This document shows positions 50,330 through 58,954 of a stretch of DNA of 64,000 bases, piece by piece. Below the pieces are notes generated by a model, which made no database searches, was not told the DNA's origin, and was given only the letters and a program-made list of their open reading frames with translations. The stretch spans positions 62,001 to 126,000 of the forward strand of contig CBDDDL010000004.1 of the NCBI GenBank assembly GCA_965226645.1, written 5' to 3'. Both the position numbers and the translations under genes were made by a program. Every line of letters begins with the position of its first letter. The first letter of the stretch is position 1. Origin of the DNA: Poriferisodalis sp965226645. Its GTDB lineage: Bacteria > Actinomycetota > Acidimicrobiia > Acidimicrobiales > Poriferisodalaceae.

Positions 50330-51289
50330 TCAATCAGCGACTGCCGCCTCGTAAGCGCTGAAGGCCTCGTCGTTGAAGCATACGAAACGGACGAGTTCGA
50401 CCTTGGTGGTCGTGTTGCGAATGGTGCCGATCGCAATCTGCGTGGCAAGCGCGACGGGGTAGCCGTAGACGCCAGTGGAGATGGCGGGGAACGCGATGGA
50501 CGTGGCGCCCACCTCGTCGGCACGGGCAAGCGATTCCCGGTAGCACGACGCCAGCAGTGCGGCCTCGCCGTGCGCACCGCCGTGCCAGACGGGACCGACG
50601 GTGTGGATCACCCAGCGAGCAGGCAACCCGAAACCCGGTGTGATCTTGGCCTGACCGGTAGGGCAGCCCCCGAGCGTGCGGCAGTGTGCGAGCAGTTCTG
50701 GCCCCGCCGCGCGGTGAATGGCGCCGTCCACACCGCCTCCGCCCAACAAGGTCTCATTGGCGGCATTGACGATGGCATCGACGCGTTCAGCAGTGATGTC
50801 TCCGAGCGCCACCTCGAGGCGTGGACCGATGCGGCGCAGCCGGGCGGTGTAGCCGAGGTACTGCCACATCATGTGCTCGCCGTCTCGCCAGCGCTTGACC
50901 TCGATGTCCATGCCGATCGGCCGCAGGACATGAACACCGTCTTCGTAAGTGGCAATCACGTGGATCGGAGTGCTCTTGTCGAACTCGGCCACGTCGTGGA
51001 CACCGTTGGCTTCGGTGCCGTCACATCGCATGTCGTGAATGATCCCGCCGCCGGTGACCACCACTCGATCTCCCGCCTGCTCGATGCGCTGGACATGGTT
51101 GAGCCCGGGATGATCAGGCACGCTGGTGCCGTCGACGACCACATCGACCGTCTGCCACCATCCGCCGATAGCTGGCGCCCCGTCGGGGATCGGCTCGACG
51201 CATCCGGCGAGCACCGGTGTGGGGAAGGCGTCGTACCCGCCCGGGGGTGTGTAGGCGACCGGGATGCTGTCGATTGTCGGCTGAGCCAT
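50330..51289 (-). CDS. Calycin-like domain fused to a macrodomain (ADP-ribose hydrolase type)
   Basis: A 319-residue protein from the ATG at 51289 (the frame is open to 51361). The first about 155 residues form a lipocalin/calycin-like domain with GGWWQTVDVVVDG, HVQRIEQAGDRVVVTGGG and DGVHVLRPIGMDIEV. The C-terminal part is a macrodomain: LEVALGDITAERVDAIVNAAN, LLGGGGVDGAIHRAAGPELL, AISTGVYGYPVALAT. Those are the Asn and glycine-loop motifs of MacroD-type O-acetyl-ADP-ribose/ADP-ribosyl hydrolases. The fusion has no stop or start between the parts. It may remove ADP-ribose-like groups from a ligand held by the calycin domain. Confidence 0.85.
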   Translation of the reverse strand: MAQPTIDSIPVAYTPPGGYDAFPTPVLAGCVEPIPDGAPAIGGWWQTVDVVVDGTSVPDHPGLNHVQRIEQAGDRVVVTGGGIIHDMRCDGTEANGVHDVAEFDKSTPIHVIATYEDGVHVLRPIGMDIEVKRWRDGEHMMWQYLGYTARLRRIGPRLEVALGDITAERVDAIVNAANETLLGGGGVDGAIHRAAGPELLAHCRTLGGCPTGQAKITPGFGLPARWVIHTVGPVWHGGAHGEAALLASCYRESLARADEVGATSIAFPAISTGVYGYPVALATQIAIGTIRNTTTKVELVRFVCFNDEAFSAYEAAVAD

Positions 51290-51460
51290 CAGTGGAGCGC
51301 TCGATTCCACGGCGATGTGACCAATTGGACCATGTGACAGTGTGCAGCAACACACACGCAATACGTGGCTTCACCATTAGCTTCTGTCGCGCTGAGGACG
51401 GCTCGTCGGGACATGGAGTGTTGCCGGTCGAGGCCTCGATGTTCACGATCGGATCGCAGC

Positions 51461-52312
51461 ATGAGCCTCGCCGTCACCTTGCTTGGAACGGGCAGTCCGT
51501 TGCCCGACCCAAACCGGGCGGGCCCCTCGACGCTGATCTCGGCCGGCGACGAGCACTACCTGGTGGACGCCGGGCGCGGCGTGCTGATGCGGATGGCAGC
51601 GGCTGGCGTAGGCGCGCCGAACCTGCGAGCCGTGCTGCTGACGCACTTGCACAGCGACCACATCACTGACCTCAACGACGTCATCACCACCCGGTGGGTG
51701 ATGACGTTCGAGCCGACCCCGCTCGTCGTGGTGGGTCCCGTCGGCACGGCGGCCGTCGTGGAGCATTTGTTGGCGTCGCTCGGACCCGACATCGGCTACC
51801 GCATCGCCCACCACGCCGACCTCGACTACCCGCCACCGGTCACCGTGACCGAAGTGAGCGACGGCCCGATCGACCTCGGCGGCGCGGTGACGCTGGTGTG
51901 CGCTCCGACGGACCACCGCCCGGTCGAGCCGAGCGTGGGGTACCGGTTCGAGCATCGTGGCGCAGTCGTGGTGACCGCAGGTGACACGGTGCCGTGTGAC
52001 GGGCTGGATCGCCTGTGCGACGGTGCCGATGCACTGGTGCACACGGTGATCAACAAGGACGTCATCGCTCAGCTGCCGTTCCAGCGGATCAAGGACACTC
52101 TCGGGTACCACTCATCGCCAGCCGAGGCGGCCCAGACCGCCCAGCGAGCGGGCTTAGGCACCCTCATCCTCACGCATTACGTGCCGCCATTCCCACCCGG
52201 CGGCGGCGCTGAATGGCACGACATGGCGGCAGCCCACTTCGACGGCGTGATTGAGGTCGGCGACGACCTGCATCGTGTCGAAATCCCATCCGAAACCGAT
52301 AGCGGAGACTGA
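51461..52312 (+). CDS. MBL-fold metallo-hydrolase (RNase Z-like)
   Basis: A 283-residue metallo-beta-lactamase-fold protein from the ATG at 51461. It opens SLAVTLLGTGSPLPDPNRAG and has the metal motif LLTHLHSDHITDLND (H-x-H-x-D-H). Further ligands are placed in APTDHRPVEP, VVTAGDTVPCDG and LILTHYVPP. The layout is that of RNase Z/arylsulfatase-type MBL hydrolases, but the RNase Z exosite is absent. It is followed after 4 bp by a haloalkane dehalogenase gene, so the two form a small operon. Confidence 0.9.
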   Translation: MSLAVTLLGTGSPLPDPNRAGPSTLISAGDEHYLVDAGRGVLMRMAAAGVGAPNLRAVLLTHLHSDHITDLNDVITTRWVMTFEPTPLVVVGPVGTAAVVEHLLASLGPDIGYRIAHHADLDYPPPVTVTEVSDGPIDLGGAVTLVCAPTDHRPVEPSVGYRFEHRGAVVVTAGDTVPCDGLDRLCDGADALVHTVINKDVIAQLPFQRIKDTLGYHSSPAEAAQTAQRAGLGTLILTHYVPPFPPGGGAEWHDMAAAHFDGVIEVGDDLHRVEIPSETDSGD

Positions 52313-52316
52313 GATC

Positions 52317-53228
52317 ATGCACACCCTGCGCACACCCGACGAACGATTCGAGGGTCTGCCCGACTACGACTTCGAACCGCACTACGCCGAGATCCCCGAC
52401 GGCGACGGGGGCACGCTGCGCGTGCATTACCTGGACGAGGGCCCGGCTGATGCCGCGCCGGTGCTCTTGTTGCACGGCGAGCCCTCGTGGGCGTACCTCT
52501 ACCGGCACATGATCCGGCCGCTCGTCGACGCAGGCCATCGTGTGATCGTCCCTGACCAGGTTGGCTTCGGGCGCAGCGACAAGCCCGCCGAGATGACCGA
52601 CTACAGCTACGCCCGCCATGTCGACTGGATGTCGAGCCTGGTGTTCGACTACCTCGATCTGGGTGACATCACGTTCTTCGGCCAGGACTGGGGTGGTCTG
52701 ATCGGCCTGCGCCTCGTGACGGCCCAGCCCGATCGCTTCGCTCGTGTGGCGATCTCCAACACCGGACTGCCCACAGGGGACCGCAGGCCCAGCGATGCGT
52801 TCATGGCGTGGCAGAAATACTCCCAGGAATCGCCTGTCTTCCCGATCGGCGACATCGTGAACGGCGGCTGCCTGACCGACCTTTCCGCCGAAGCGGTCGA
52901 CGCGTACAACGCGCCGTTTCCCGACGATTCCTACAAGGCCGGCGCACGCATCTGGCCGTCCTTCGTCTGCACCTCGCCCGACGACCCCGAGGCTCCCGCC
53001 AACCGTGAGGCCTGGGGCCTGCTCGAGCAGTTCACGAAGCCGTTCCTGTGCTGCTTCAGCGACAGCGACCCGGTCACCCAAGGTGCCGACAAGCCGTTCC
53101 GGGCGCGAGTTCCCGGCGCACAGGGTCAAGCGCACACCACCATCGACGGCGCTTCGCACTTCCTTCAGGAAGACCGCGGCCCCGAGCTTGCAGCAGTGCT
53201 GGCGGACTTCATTGCCTCAACCAGCTAA
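52317..53228 (+). CDS. Haloalkane dehalogenase (HLD-I-like alpha/beta hydrolase)
   Basis: A 303-residue protein. It opens LRTPDERFEGLPDYDFEPHY, as in subfamily I haloalkane dehalogenases. LLLHGEPSWAYLYRHMI is the oxyanion region with the halide-side Glu-Pro, FFGQDWGGLIG the nucleophile Asp followed by halide-binding Trp, and GASHFLQED the catalytic His. The second halide-binding Trp may be in RIWPSFVC. It would hydrolyse a carbon-halogen bond to an alcohol, fitting a marine or organohalogen-rich setting. It is the second such homologue in the window. Confidence 0.9.
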   Translation: MHTLRTPDERFEGLPDYDFEPHYAEIPDGDGGTLRVHYLDEGPADAAPVLLLHGEPSWAYLYRHMIRPLVDAGHRVIVPDQVGFGRSDKPAEMTDYSYARHVDWMSSLVFDYLDLGDITFFGQDWGGLIGLRLVTAQPDRFARVAISNTGLPTGDRRPSDAFMAWQKYSQESPVFPIGDIVNGGCLTDLSAEAVDAYNAPFPDDSYKAGARIWPSFVCTSPDDPEAPANREAWGLLEQFTKPFLCCFSDSDPVTQGADKPFRARVPGAQGQAHTTIDGASHFLQEDRGPELAAVLADFIASTS

Positions 53229-53250
53229 GTGTGCGGCTTAGGCGTTCGGC

Positions 53251-55596
53251 TCACTCCAAGGCTTCGGCCATGGCGAGTTCGGCGATCCGGTCGGCGTCGT
53301 AGCCGAGGATGTCGCCGAGGACTTCCATGGCGTGCTCGCCGTAGGTGGGACCGGCCCAGTCGAATCCGCTCGACGCCGCTGACATGGTGTACGGCATCGC
53401 GTCGACGATGGTGCGGCGGGCGTACTGATGGGGTGCCCACTGGAAGTGGCCGCGGTGGGCGAGCTGCGGATCGTCGATGCAGGCGCCTGAGTTCTGGACG
53501 TAGTGGGCCGCGATGCCGTGCGCCTGCAAGCGATGCATGAGGCCGGGGCCGTTCTGCCGTGCGGTGAAGGCGGCGACGATCTCATCCAGTTCGGTCTGTC
53601 GCTCTCGACGACTGCTGTGGCCCAGATCGGCGAGGTCATCGCGGCGCATCTCGATGGCGAGCGATTGCCATTGCTCGTCGCCTTCGATGGCAATGGCGAT
53701 CCACTCGTCGTCGCCGGCTGCCGGGTACACGCCGTGCGGGACCATGTCGTCGTCCTCATTGCCACGGCGAGTGCGTCGGTTGCCCGTGGCCTGCATTTCC
53801 GCAATTGCCGGCGCCAGCATGTGCACGGCGGCTTCCATCTGCGAGAAATCCAGATGCTGACCCTGCCCGGTTCGCCGACGGTGGTCGAGCGCGGCGAGCA
53901 GGGCGCAGACGGTGAACCTGGGGGAGCAGTAGTCGGTGTATGCGAGGTACGGCCCGGCGGGACCGCGGTCAGCCCAGCCGGTGATGTCGAAGAAGCCCGC
54001 AATTGACGCCGCCATGTTGCCGAAACCCGCAAACTGCCGTTGCGGTCCGGTCTGGCCCATTACGCAGCTCGAGAGCATGACGAGCTCGGGGTTGACCTCG
54101 CGCAGGTCGTCGTAACTGAGTCCCCAAGCGGCCAGCGTGCCCGGAGTGAAGGACTCGATGGCCACATCGGCCCACGCGACGAGATCGCGGACGACCTCGC
54201 GGGCTTCGGGTTTGCTCAGGTCGAGCGAGATGGTCATCTTGTTGGCATTCGAGGAATGCCAAGCGATTGCGTTCTCTTGGTCAGCCACGTCGTCGCGGTG
54301 GCCCAACGCGCCCCGCAACAAACACGGCCGGTTCTGCGTCTCCACTCGGACGACCGTGGCGCCCCAGTGGGCGAGGATCTTGGTGGCAAGCGGGGCGGCT
54401 GCCACCCAGGCCAGATCGGCGACCTTCAACCCGGCCAGAGGCTTGTCCAAGCGAGCACCCTCTGGCAACTGCACCGGAACCGAACGCTGGGCGGTGGCGC
54501 CTGCGGCTCGTACTTGTTCGCTGTGCTCGCCGACGTCGGGCGCCCGCTCCAGTGGCGCCAGAGGGCTTCGGCTCGCAAGCACGAATCGACCTGGCATGCG
54601 GACGCTGTCGAGATCATCCCAGAAGTCCCGCGCCGCCAGCTGCGGGCTGTCGAGGACGTCGGCCAGGCTGTTCACGGGGCACACCAGCAGCGAGTCGCGC
54701 AACCCTCGCTCGATCATCTCCGCCTTTGTCTTGGTCAGACAGAAGCGGGCGATGTCTTCCATCACGCCTTCGATGACGTCGATGGTTTCCTCGCCCGCTT
54801 GCAGTTTCAGAGCAAAATTGACCCAGTCCTTGTTGAGCGTTTCGGTGTCGCAGAAGCCTTCCTCGTGCATCCACTCGAGGTAGCGACGCACCATCGGCCC
54901 GATCATCGGACCAAAGGCGACCGTGACGATGACGTACCCGTCTTTGCAGGCGTAGATCGTGCGCAGCATCAAGTCGCCGAAGCGCACTCCACCGGCTTCG
55001 CGCTGGACTTCGGCGATTCCGGCAGGGGCGTACAGAACCGCCGAGAGCGCTGTCTCGCACACCGCCTGCTGTGCCGACAGGTCGATGTGCTGGCCGCAGC
55101 CGATTCGTGCCCGATGCTCGAGTGCGACGAGTGCGGCGACGGCGGCTTGCGCCGAGGCGTGCAGCCATGCCTGAGGGATGCTGATGCGCACAGGCGGACG
55201 GTCGCTGTCCCCAGTCACGGCGAGCTGACCGCTGGAAGCAAACAGGGTCAGGTCGGTGGCACGCCAACTGGCCTTCGGCCCGGTCTCGCCCCACGGAGTG
55301 ATGTGGACCGTGACGAGCTGATCGTTGGTGTCTCGGAGGGCCGCCAGATCGATGCTGAACGGCAGCGCGTCATTGTGCAGCACGACATCGGCACCGGCCG
55401 CCAGCGCAGCTACCTCCTCGGCGCTGGCCGCGACAATCGAGCGCTTGCCGCGGTTGAACGCATCGTGGGCATAGCCCCGCGGCCATCCGCCAGGGGGCTC
55501 CACCAGCACCACGTCGGCGCCGAGCTGGGCCAGCAGATTGCCGGCGAACCAGCACCGCTCGTCGGTGAGATCCAGCACGCGATATGGACCCAGCAT
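53251..55596 (-). CDS. Tandem-domain CaiB/BaiF family CoA transferase
   Basis: A 781-residue protein made of two family III CoA-transferase units. The first (about 1-340) has VLDLTDERCWFAGNLLAQLGADVV and GCGQHIDLSAQQAV. The second (about 385-781) has LKVADLAWVAAAPLATKILAHWGATVV and GQGQHLDFSQMEAA. Single-domain members are about 400 residues and work as interlocked dimers, so this fusion may form an intramolecular pair. The second half looks more conserved (SCVMGQTGPQRQFAGFG, AYTDYCSPRF). It activates a carboxylic acid by CoA transfer; the acid is unknown. It lies on the strand opposite its neighbours. Confidence 0.9.
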   Translation of the reverse strand: MLGPYRVLDLTDERCWFAGNLLAQLGADVVLVEPPGGWPRGYAHDAFNRGKRSIVAASAEEVAALAAGADVVLHNDALPFSIDLAALRDTNDQLVTVHITPWGETGPKASWRATDLTLFASSGQLAVTGDSDRPPVRISIPQAWLHASAQAAVAALVALEHRARIGCGQHIDLSAQQAVCETALSAVLYAPAGIAEVQREAGGVRFGDLMLRTIYACKDGYVIVTVAFGPMIGPMVRRYLEWMHEEGFCDTETLNKDWVNFALKLQAGEETIDVIEGVMEDIARFCLTKTKAEMIERGLRDSLLVCPVNSLADVLDSPQLAARDFWDDLDSVRMPGRFVLASRSPLAPLERAPDVGEHSEQVRAAGATAQRSVPVQLPEGARLDKPLAGLKVADLAWVAAAPLATKILAHWGATVVRVETQNRPCLLRGALGHRDDVADQENAIAWHSSNANKMTISLDLSKPEAREVVRDLVAWADVAIESFTPGTLAAWGLSYDDLREVNPELVMLSSCVMGQTGPQRQFAGFGNMAASIAGFFDITGWADRGPAGPYLAYTDYCSPRFTVCALLAALDHRRRTGQGQHLDFSQMEAAVHMLAPAIAEMQATGNRRTRRGNEDDDMVPHGVYPAAGDDEWIAIAIEGDEQWQSLAIEMRRDDLADLGHSSRRERQTELDEIVAAFTARQNGPGLMHRLQAHGIAAHYVQNSGACIDDPQLAHRGHFQWAPHQYARRTIVDAMPYTMSAASSGFDWAGPTYGEHAMEVLGDILGYDADRIAELAMAEALE

Positions 55597-55766
55597 CCCG
55601 CCCCCAAGGCTTCGAACCTGCGGCGGCTGCGTGCCGTCGCTTCTGCGAGCGGACAGTAGTTGCGCCAGGTCACCCCATCAGCAGCCACGTTGGCTCAACC
55701 AGTCGGCGATGACGAGTTCCGCTCTGCCGAGACTTGTGTTGTTTCGGCCTGCGTTACGCTGCGGCG

Positions 55767-56057
55767 ATGTCCCGTCGCGACGAGATACTCGGGCGCCACC
55801 GCGAAACCATCCGGGCTGCGGCTGCTCGGAGCAAGGCGACTTCGATTTCGCTCGCAGGGTCGGTTGCGCGTGGCGCCGACGGTCCTGGCAGCGATGTCGA
55901 CTTCGTCTGCGAGTGGGCAGCGGATGCGAGTCTGATTGACGCTTCCGGACTGCTGATCGAACTCGAAGAACTCCTGGGCTGCACAGTCGAAATCTCGTCG
56001 GCTCGCATGCTGGAGCCCCCGTACACCTCCATGCTGGAGGACGCGATCCACATATGA
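55767..56057 (+). CDS. mntA: MntA-type nucleotidyltransferase antitoxin
   Basis: A 96-residue minimal nucleotidyltransferase. SLAGSVARGADGPGSDVDFV contains the exact G-S-x10-D-x-D motif known for MntA antitoxins, which AMPylate the partner HepT. The ATG at 55767 is the first in the domain frame. Its stop overlaps the HepT start by 4 bp (ATGA). Confidence 0.9.
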   Translation: MSRRDEILGRHRETIRAAAARSKATSISLAGSVARGADGPGSDVDFVCEWAADASLIDASGLLIELEELLGCTVEISSARMLEPPYTSMLEDAIHI

Positions 56058-56401
56058 GCCGCAGTGACGAGGAGCGCATCGAGGACATCCTTGAAGCGGC
56101 AACGCGGGTCCAAGAAATCGCGGAAGCAGGGGAACATGCCTATTGGGCTGAATGGATGCGTCGCACGGCCGCAGAACGGTTGATGCAGATCATCGGCGAG
56201 GCTGCAAGCAAACTCTCACCTGAGTCCAGAGAGCGCTACTCAAATGTTCCGTGGCAAGCGCTGCGCGGGTTCAGGAATTTCGTCGCGCACGAGTACCACA
56301 AGGTCGACCATCACCTCGTCTGGAACGCGATGACTGCCGACGTTCCCGAACTCGTTCGTGCTCTTGAACGCGGCCCCTCGGATCCGAGTCCAGATGACTG
56401 A
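56054..56401 (+). CDS. hepT: HepT-type HEPN (DUF86) RNase toxin
   Basis: A 115-residue all-helical HEPN protein. FRNFVAHEYHKVD contains the R-x4-H-x-Y motif: Arg and His form the RNase site and the Tyr is the residue AMPylated by MntA. RLMQIIGEAASKLSPESRE is the conserved preceding helix of DUF86. Coupling to an MntA gene makes this a complete type VII-like toxin-antitoxin module. Confidence 0.92.
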   Translation: MSRSDEERIEDILEAATRVQEIAEAGEHAYWAEWMRRTAAERLMQIIGEAASKLSPESRERYSNVPWQALRGFRNFVAHEYHKVDHHLVWNAMTADVPELVRALERGPSDPSPDD

Positions 56402-56419
56402 GCATCTGACCGCAGCGGA

Positions 56420-57190
56420 TCACTCGGGAGTGACGTAGGCGGCGGTCAGGCCGCCGTCGACTTGCAGGTTGGCGCCGGTCATGTACGAAGAATCGTCGGA
56501 CGCCAGGAACAGGGCGGCAGAAGCCATCTCGTCGGCTTCGCCGAACCTGCCCATCGGCACATGAACGAGGCGCCGCTGCCGCTTCTCGTGGGTGTCGAGG
56601 AACGACATGAGCATCTCGGTGCGCAGCGGGCCGGGCGAGAGCGCATTCACCCGGATGTTCTCGCGGGCATGCACCACCGCCAGTTCCCGGCTCAACGACA
56701 GCACAGCACCTTTCGAGGCGGTGTAGGCGATCTGCGGAGTCGCCGCGCCGACCGATGCAACGAACGAGGCGGTGTTGATGATCGATCCGCCTCCTGAGCG
56801 GCGCATCGCTTCGATGGCGTGCTTGCAGCCGTACAGCACGCCCTTCACGTTGACGTCGAAGGTTCGGTCGATGGTCTCGTCATTGGTCGAGATGGCGTCA
56901 GTGTCGGCGTCCAGCATGATCCCGGCGTTGTTGAACGCCACATCCAGCCCTCCGTACTCGGCTTCAGCTCGGCTGAACGCAGCGGCCACATCTGGCTCGA
57001 ACGAGACATCGGCACGCACGGCGATGGCCTCGCCGCCGGCGGCTCGCACATCGGCGACGGTGTCGTCGTTGGAGGCCGCGATGTCGACGGCGACTATGCG
57101 AGCACCCTCCGCTGCGAAGCGCAATGCCGTCGCCCGGCCGATGCCGCTGCCGGCGCCCGTGATCAGCGCCACCTTGCCTTGGAGTCTCAT
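56420..57190 (-). CDS. SDR family oxidoreductase (FabG-like)
   Basis: A 256-residue classical SDR from the ATG at 57190 (MRLQGKVALITGAGSGIGRA); an in-frame start at 57208 is weaker. NNAGIMLDAD, Ser in GGSIINTAS, and Tyr/Lys in IAYTASKGAV form the active site. VNALSPGPLRTEM and YMTGANLQVDGGLTAAY close the fold. The substrate is unknown. It is divergent from a broken FAD-dependent oxidoreductase gene. Confidence 0.92.
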   Translation of the reverse strand: MRLQGKVALITGAGSGIGRATALRFAAEGARIVAVDIAASNDDTVADVRAAGGEAIAVRADVSFEPDVAAAFSRAEAEYGGLDVAFNNAGIMLDADTDAISTNDETIDRTFDVNVKGVLYGCKHAIEAMRRSGGGSIINTASFVASVGAATPQIAYTASKGAVLSLSRELAVVHARENIRVNALSPGPLRTEMLMSFLDTHEKRQRRLVHVPMGRFGEADEMASAALFLASDDSSYMTGANLQVDGGLTAAYVTPE

Positions 57191-57313
57191 GTGCCTGCCC
57201 TCGGTCATACTCAGACGCCCCCGCAGCGCGATCTGGGTGTGTCGAGCGGGTGTCGGGTGCTGCCATCATCTGAGCGCCCCGGCTCGTTCCCGCTCACCAC
57301 AGGACCGTAACGA

Positions 57314-57680
57314 ATGACGAATGTCCACCATGCGCCCTCGAGGGATGCCTACGACGCCGTGATCGTGGGCGGCGCGGTCATCGGCTCATCCATCGCCTGG
57401 GCGCTGTCGGCCAACCACGACTTCGACGGCAGCGTGTGCGGCAGCCACAACCTCATCGATGAGGGCTATTTCGATTCGCGCACGATGTTCGACTGGTGGC
57501 GTCGCAAGGCCCGCCAGAACGGCGTCGAGTACGTGACCGCCGAGGTTGCGGATCTGATCATCCAGCCGGGCCGTCTCGGAGTGGGTCACCTACGGCGAGT
57601 ACCGCACGCTGGACCTCCGGCCGCTCGGGTACCAGCGCATTGTCGAGAACCGCCCGTTCGCCGAGAGCGCCATCATCTGA
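57314..57680 (+). pseudogene. FAD-dependent (DAO-type) oxidoreductase remnant with multiple deletions
   Basis: The start encodes a flavin Rossmann motif (DAVIVGGAVIGSSIAWAL). After NHDFDGSV the sequence jumps to an interior piece (LIDEGYFDSRTMFDWWRRKA, GVEYVTAEVADL). The C-terminal end then appears in another frame (WVTYGEYRTLDLRPLGYQRI, VENRPFAESAII, TGA at 57678). A normal family member has about 380-450 residues; here about 120 codons survive. Confidence 0.8.
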
Positions 57681-57798
57681 ACCTGGCACCGCGCCTGCCC
57701 CGACCGACGGAGCGACGCGCAGCCATCTGCTCTGTGGCCTCGCTGAATCTCGCACCCACCTCGGTCGACGGGGCAACGCACAAGTACTCTCGCCGCTC

Positions 57799-58809
57799 AT
57801 GCGCTTCGGCATCTTCGACCAGCTGGAACAACCCGGCGACGTGCCGTGGCACAAGCTCTACCGGCACCGGCTCGACCTGCTGGTACGGGCAGAGGAGGCC
57901 GGGGTGTGGGGGTGGCACAAGTCCGAGCACCACCTCATCCCCCTCGACGCCGCACCCAGCATCAACGTGTACCTGGCTGCGGCCATCGAACGCACCAGCC
58001 GCATCCGCATCTGCTCGCTGGTGCATCTGCTGCCCTTCTACCACCCGATCCGGCTGGCCGAGGAACTGTGCATGCTCGACCAGCTCTCCGAAGGCCGCCT
58101 CGAGGTCGGCTTCGGCAAGGGCATCAGCGTGCCCGAGCATCTGCTGTGGGGGCTCGACCCCGACGACGCCATCGCACAGACCGACGAGTCGCTGGATCTG
58201 GTCCTGGCTGCGATGCAGACCACCGGGAACTTCAGCTTCGAAGGGCAGTTCAATTCGTTCGCCGATATCCCGATCGAGTTCGAGCCGTACCAGAAGCCCT
58301 ACCCGCCGCTGTGGCGCCCGGGCCAGCTCGAGACAGCCGCCGAAATGGGCGTGCGCACGATGGCCGCTGGGCCGCTGGCTGCCGTGGCCGCAAGCACGGC
58401 CCGTTACCACGAGCTCCTGGGCGAAGACGGCGTCGGCCGGCATCATCCGCCGATGATCGGGGGACTCCGCCGACTGGTCGTGGCACAAACCGATGCCGAA
58501 GCTGACGACATCGGGCGTCGGACATGGGTCGCCTTCACCGAGCATCTGACCCGCTTGTTCCGCCGCTATGAGATGATCCCGCCCAATGACCCCACGCTCG
58601 GCGGCGACTACGACAAGGCCAAGCAATTCGAGGCCGTCGTCGTCGGTTCGCCCCAGACCATCCGTGAGCATTGCGAACGGTTCGCCGAGGAGGCTGGTAC
58701 CGACTATTTCGTCGGTGTGTTCGCCTGGGGCGACCTCACGGACTATGAGGTGGACCGCTCGTTCGATTTGTTCGCCGAGCACGTGATCGTCCCGCTGGCG
58801 ACATCCTGA
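57799..58809 (+). CDS. LLM-class flavin-dependent oxidoreductase
   Basis: A 336-residue luciferase-like monooxygenase from the ATG at 57799 (MRFGIFDQLEQPGDVPWHKL). Landmarks are VWGWHKSEHHLIPL with the flavin-region His pair, HPIRLAEELCMLDQLSEGRLEVGFGKG (shown in parts: HPIRLAEEL, DQLSEGRLEVGFGKG) and a C-terminal VGSPQTIREHCERFAEE. It shares its strand with the VOC and intradiol genes that follow and may be a monooxygenase step before ring opening. FMN or F420 use is unresolved. Confidence 0.9.
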   Translation: MRFGIFDQLEQPGDVPWHKLYRHRLDLLVRAEEAGVWGWHKSEHHLIPLDAAPSINVYLAAAIERTSRIRICSLVHLLPFYHPIRLAEELCMLDQLSEGRLEVGFGKGISVPEHLLWGLDPDDAIAQTDESLDLVLAAMQTTGNFSFEGQFNSFADIPIEFEPYQKPYPPLWRPGQLETAAEMGVRTMAAGPLAAVAASTARYHELLGEDGVGRHHPPMIGGLRRLVVAQTDAEADDIGRRTWVAFTEHLTRLFRRYEMIPPNDPTLGGDYDKAKQFEAVVVGSPQTIREHCERFAEEAGTDYFVGVFAWGDLTDYEVDRSFDLFAEHVIVPLATS

Positions 58810-58820
58810 GAGCGGTCATT

Positions 58821-58852
58821 TTGACGCCCGGCAGCACATCGGGGCATATAGT
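58821..58852 (+). promoter_or_regulatory. Candidate sigma-70-type promoter for the VOC-intradiol genes
   Basis: TTGACG at 58821-58826 is followed after 18 bp by CATATA (58845-58850), or after 20 bp by TATAGT (58847-58852). It stands out as AT-rich in a GC-rich context and lies about 105 bp upstream of the VOC start. Confidence 0.45.
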
Positions 58853-58954
58853 CACCAGTGCAGACGATGGCCGCGCTGCTCACCGGCGTGTCGCGCCTGC
58901 GGCGGTGCCTGCTGAGGCGGGTCCGCCGAACGCAGAGCAGAAGGGGCGGCTCGA

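Noticed and set aside
54040..55659. 539-residue plus-strand frame opposite the CoA transferase
   Set aside because: It is a shadow frame; the minus strand encodes a full two-domain CaiB-type protein with conserved motifs.
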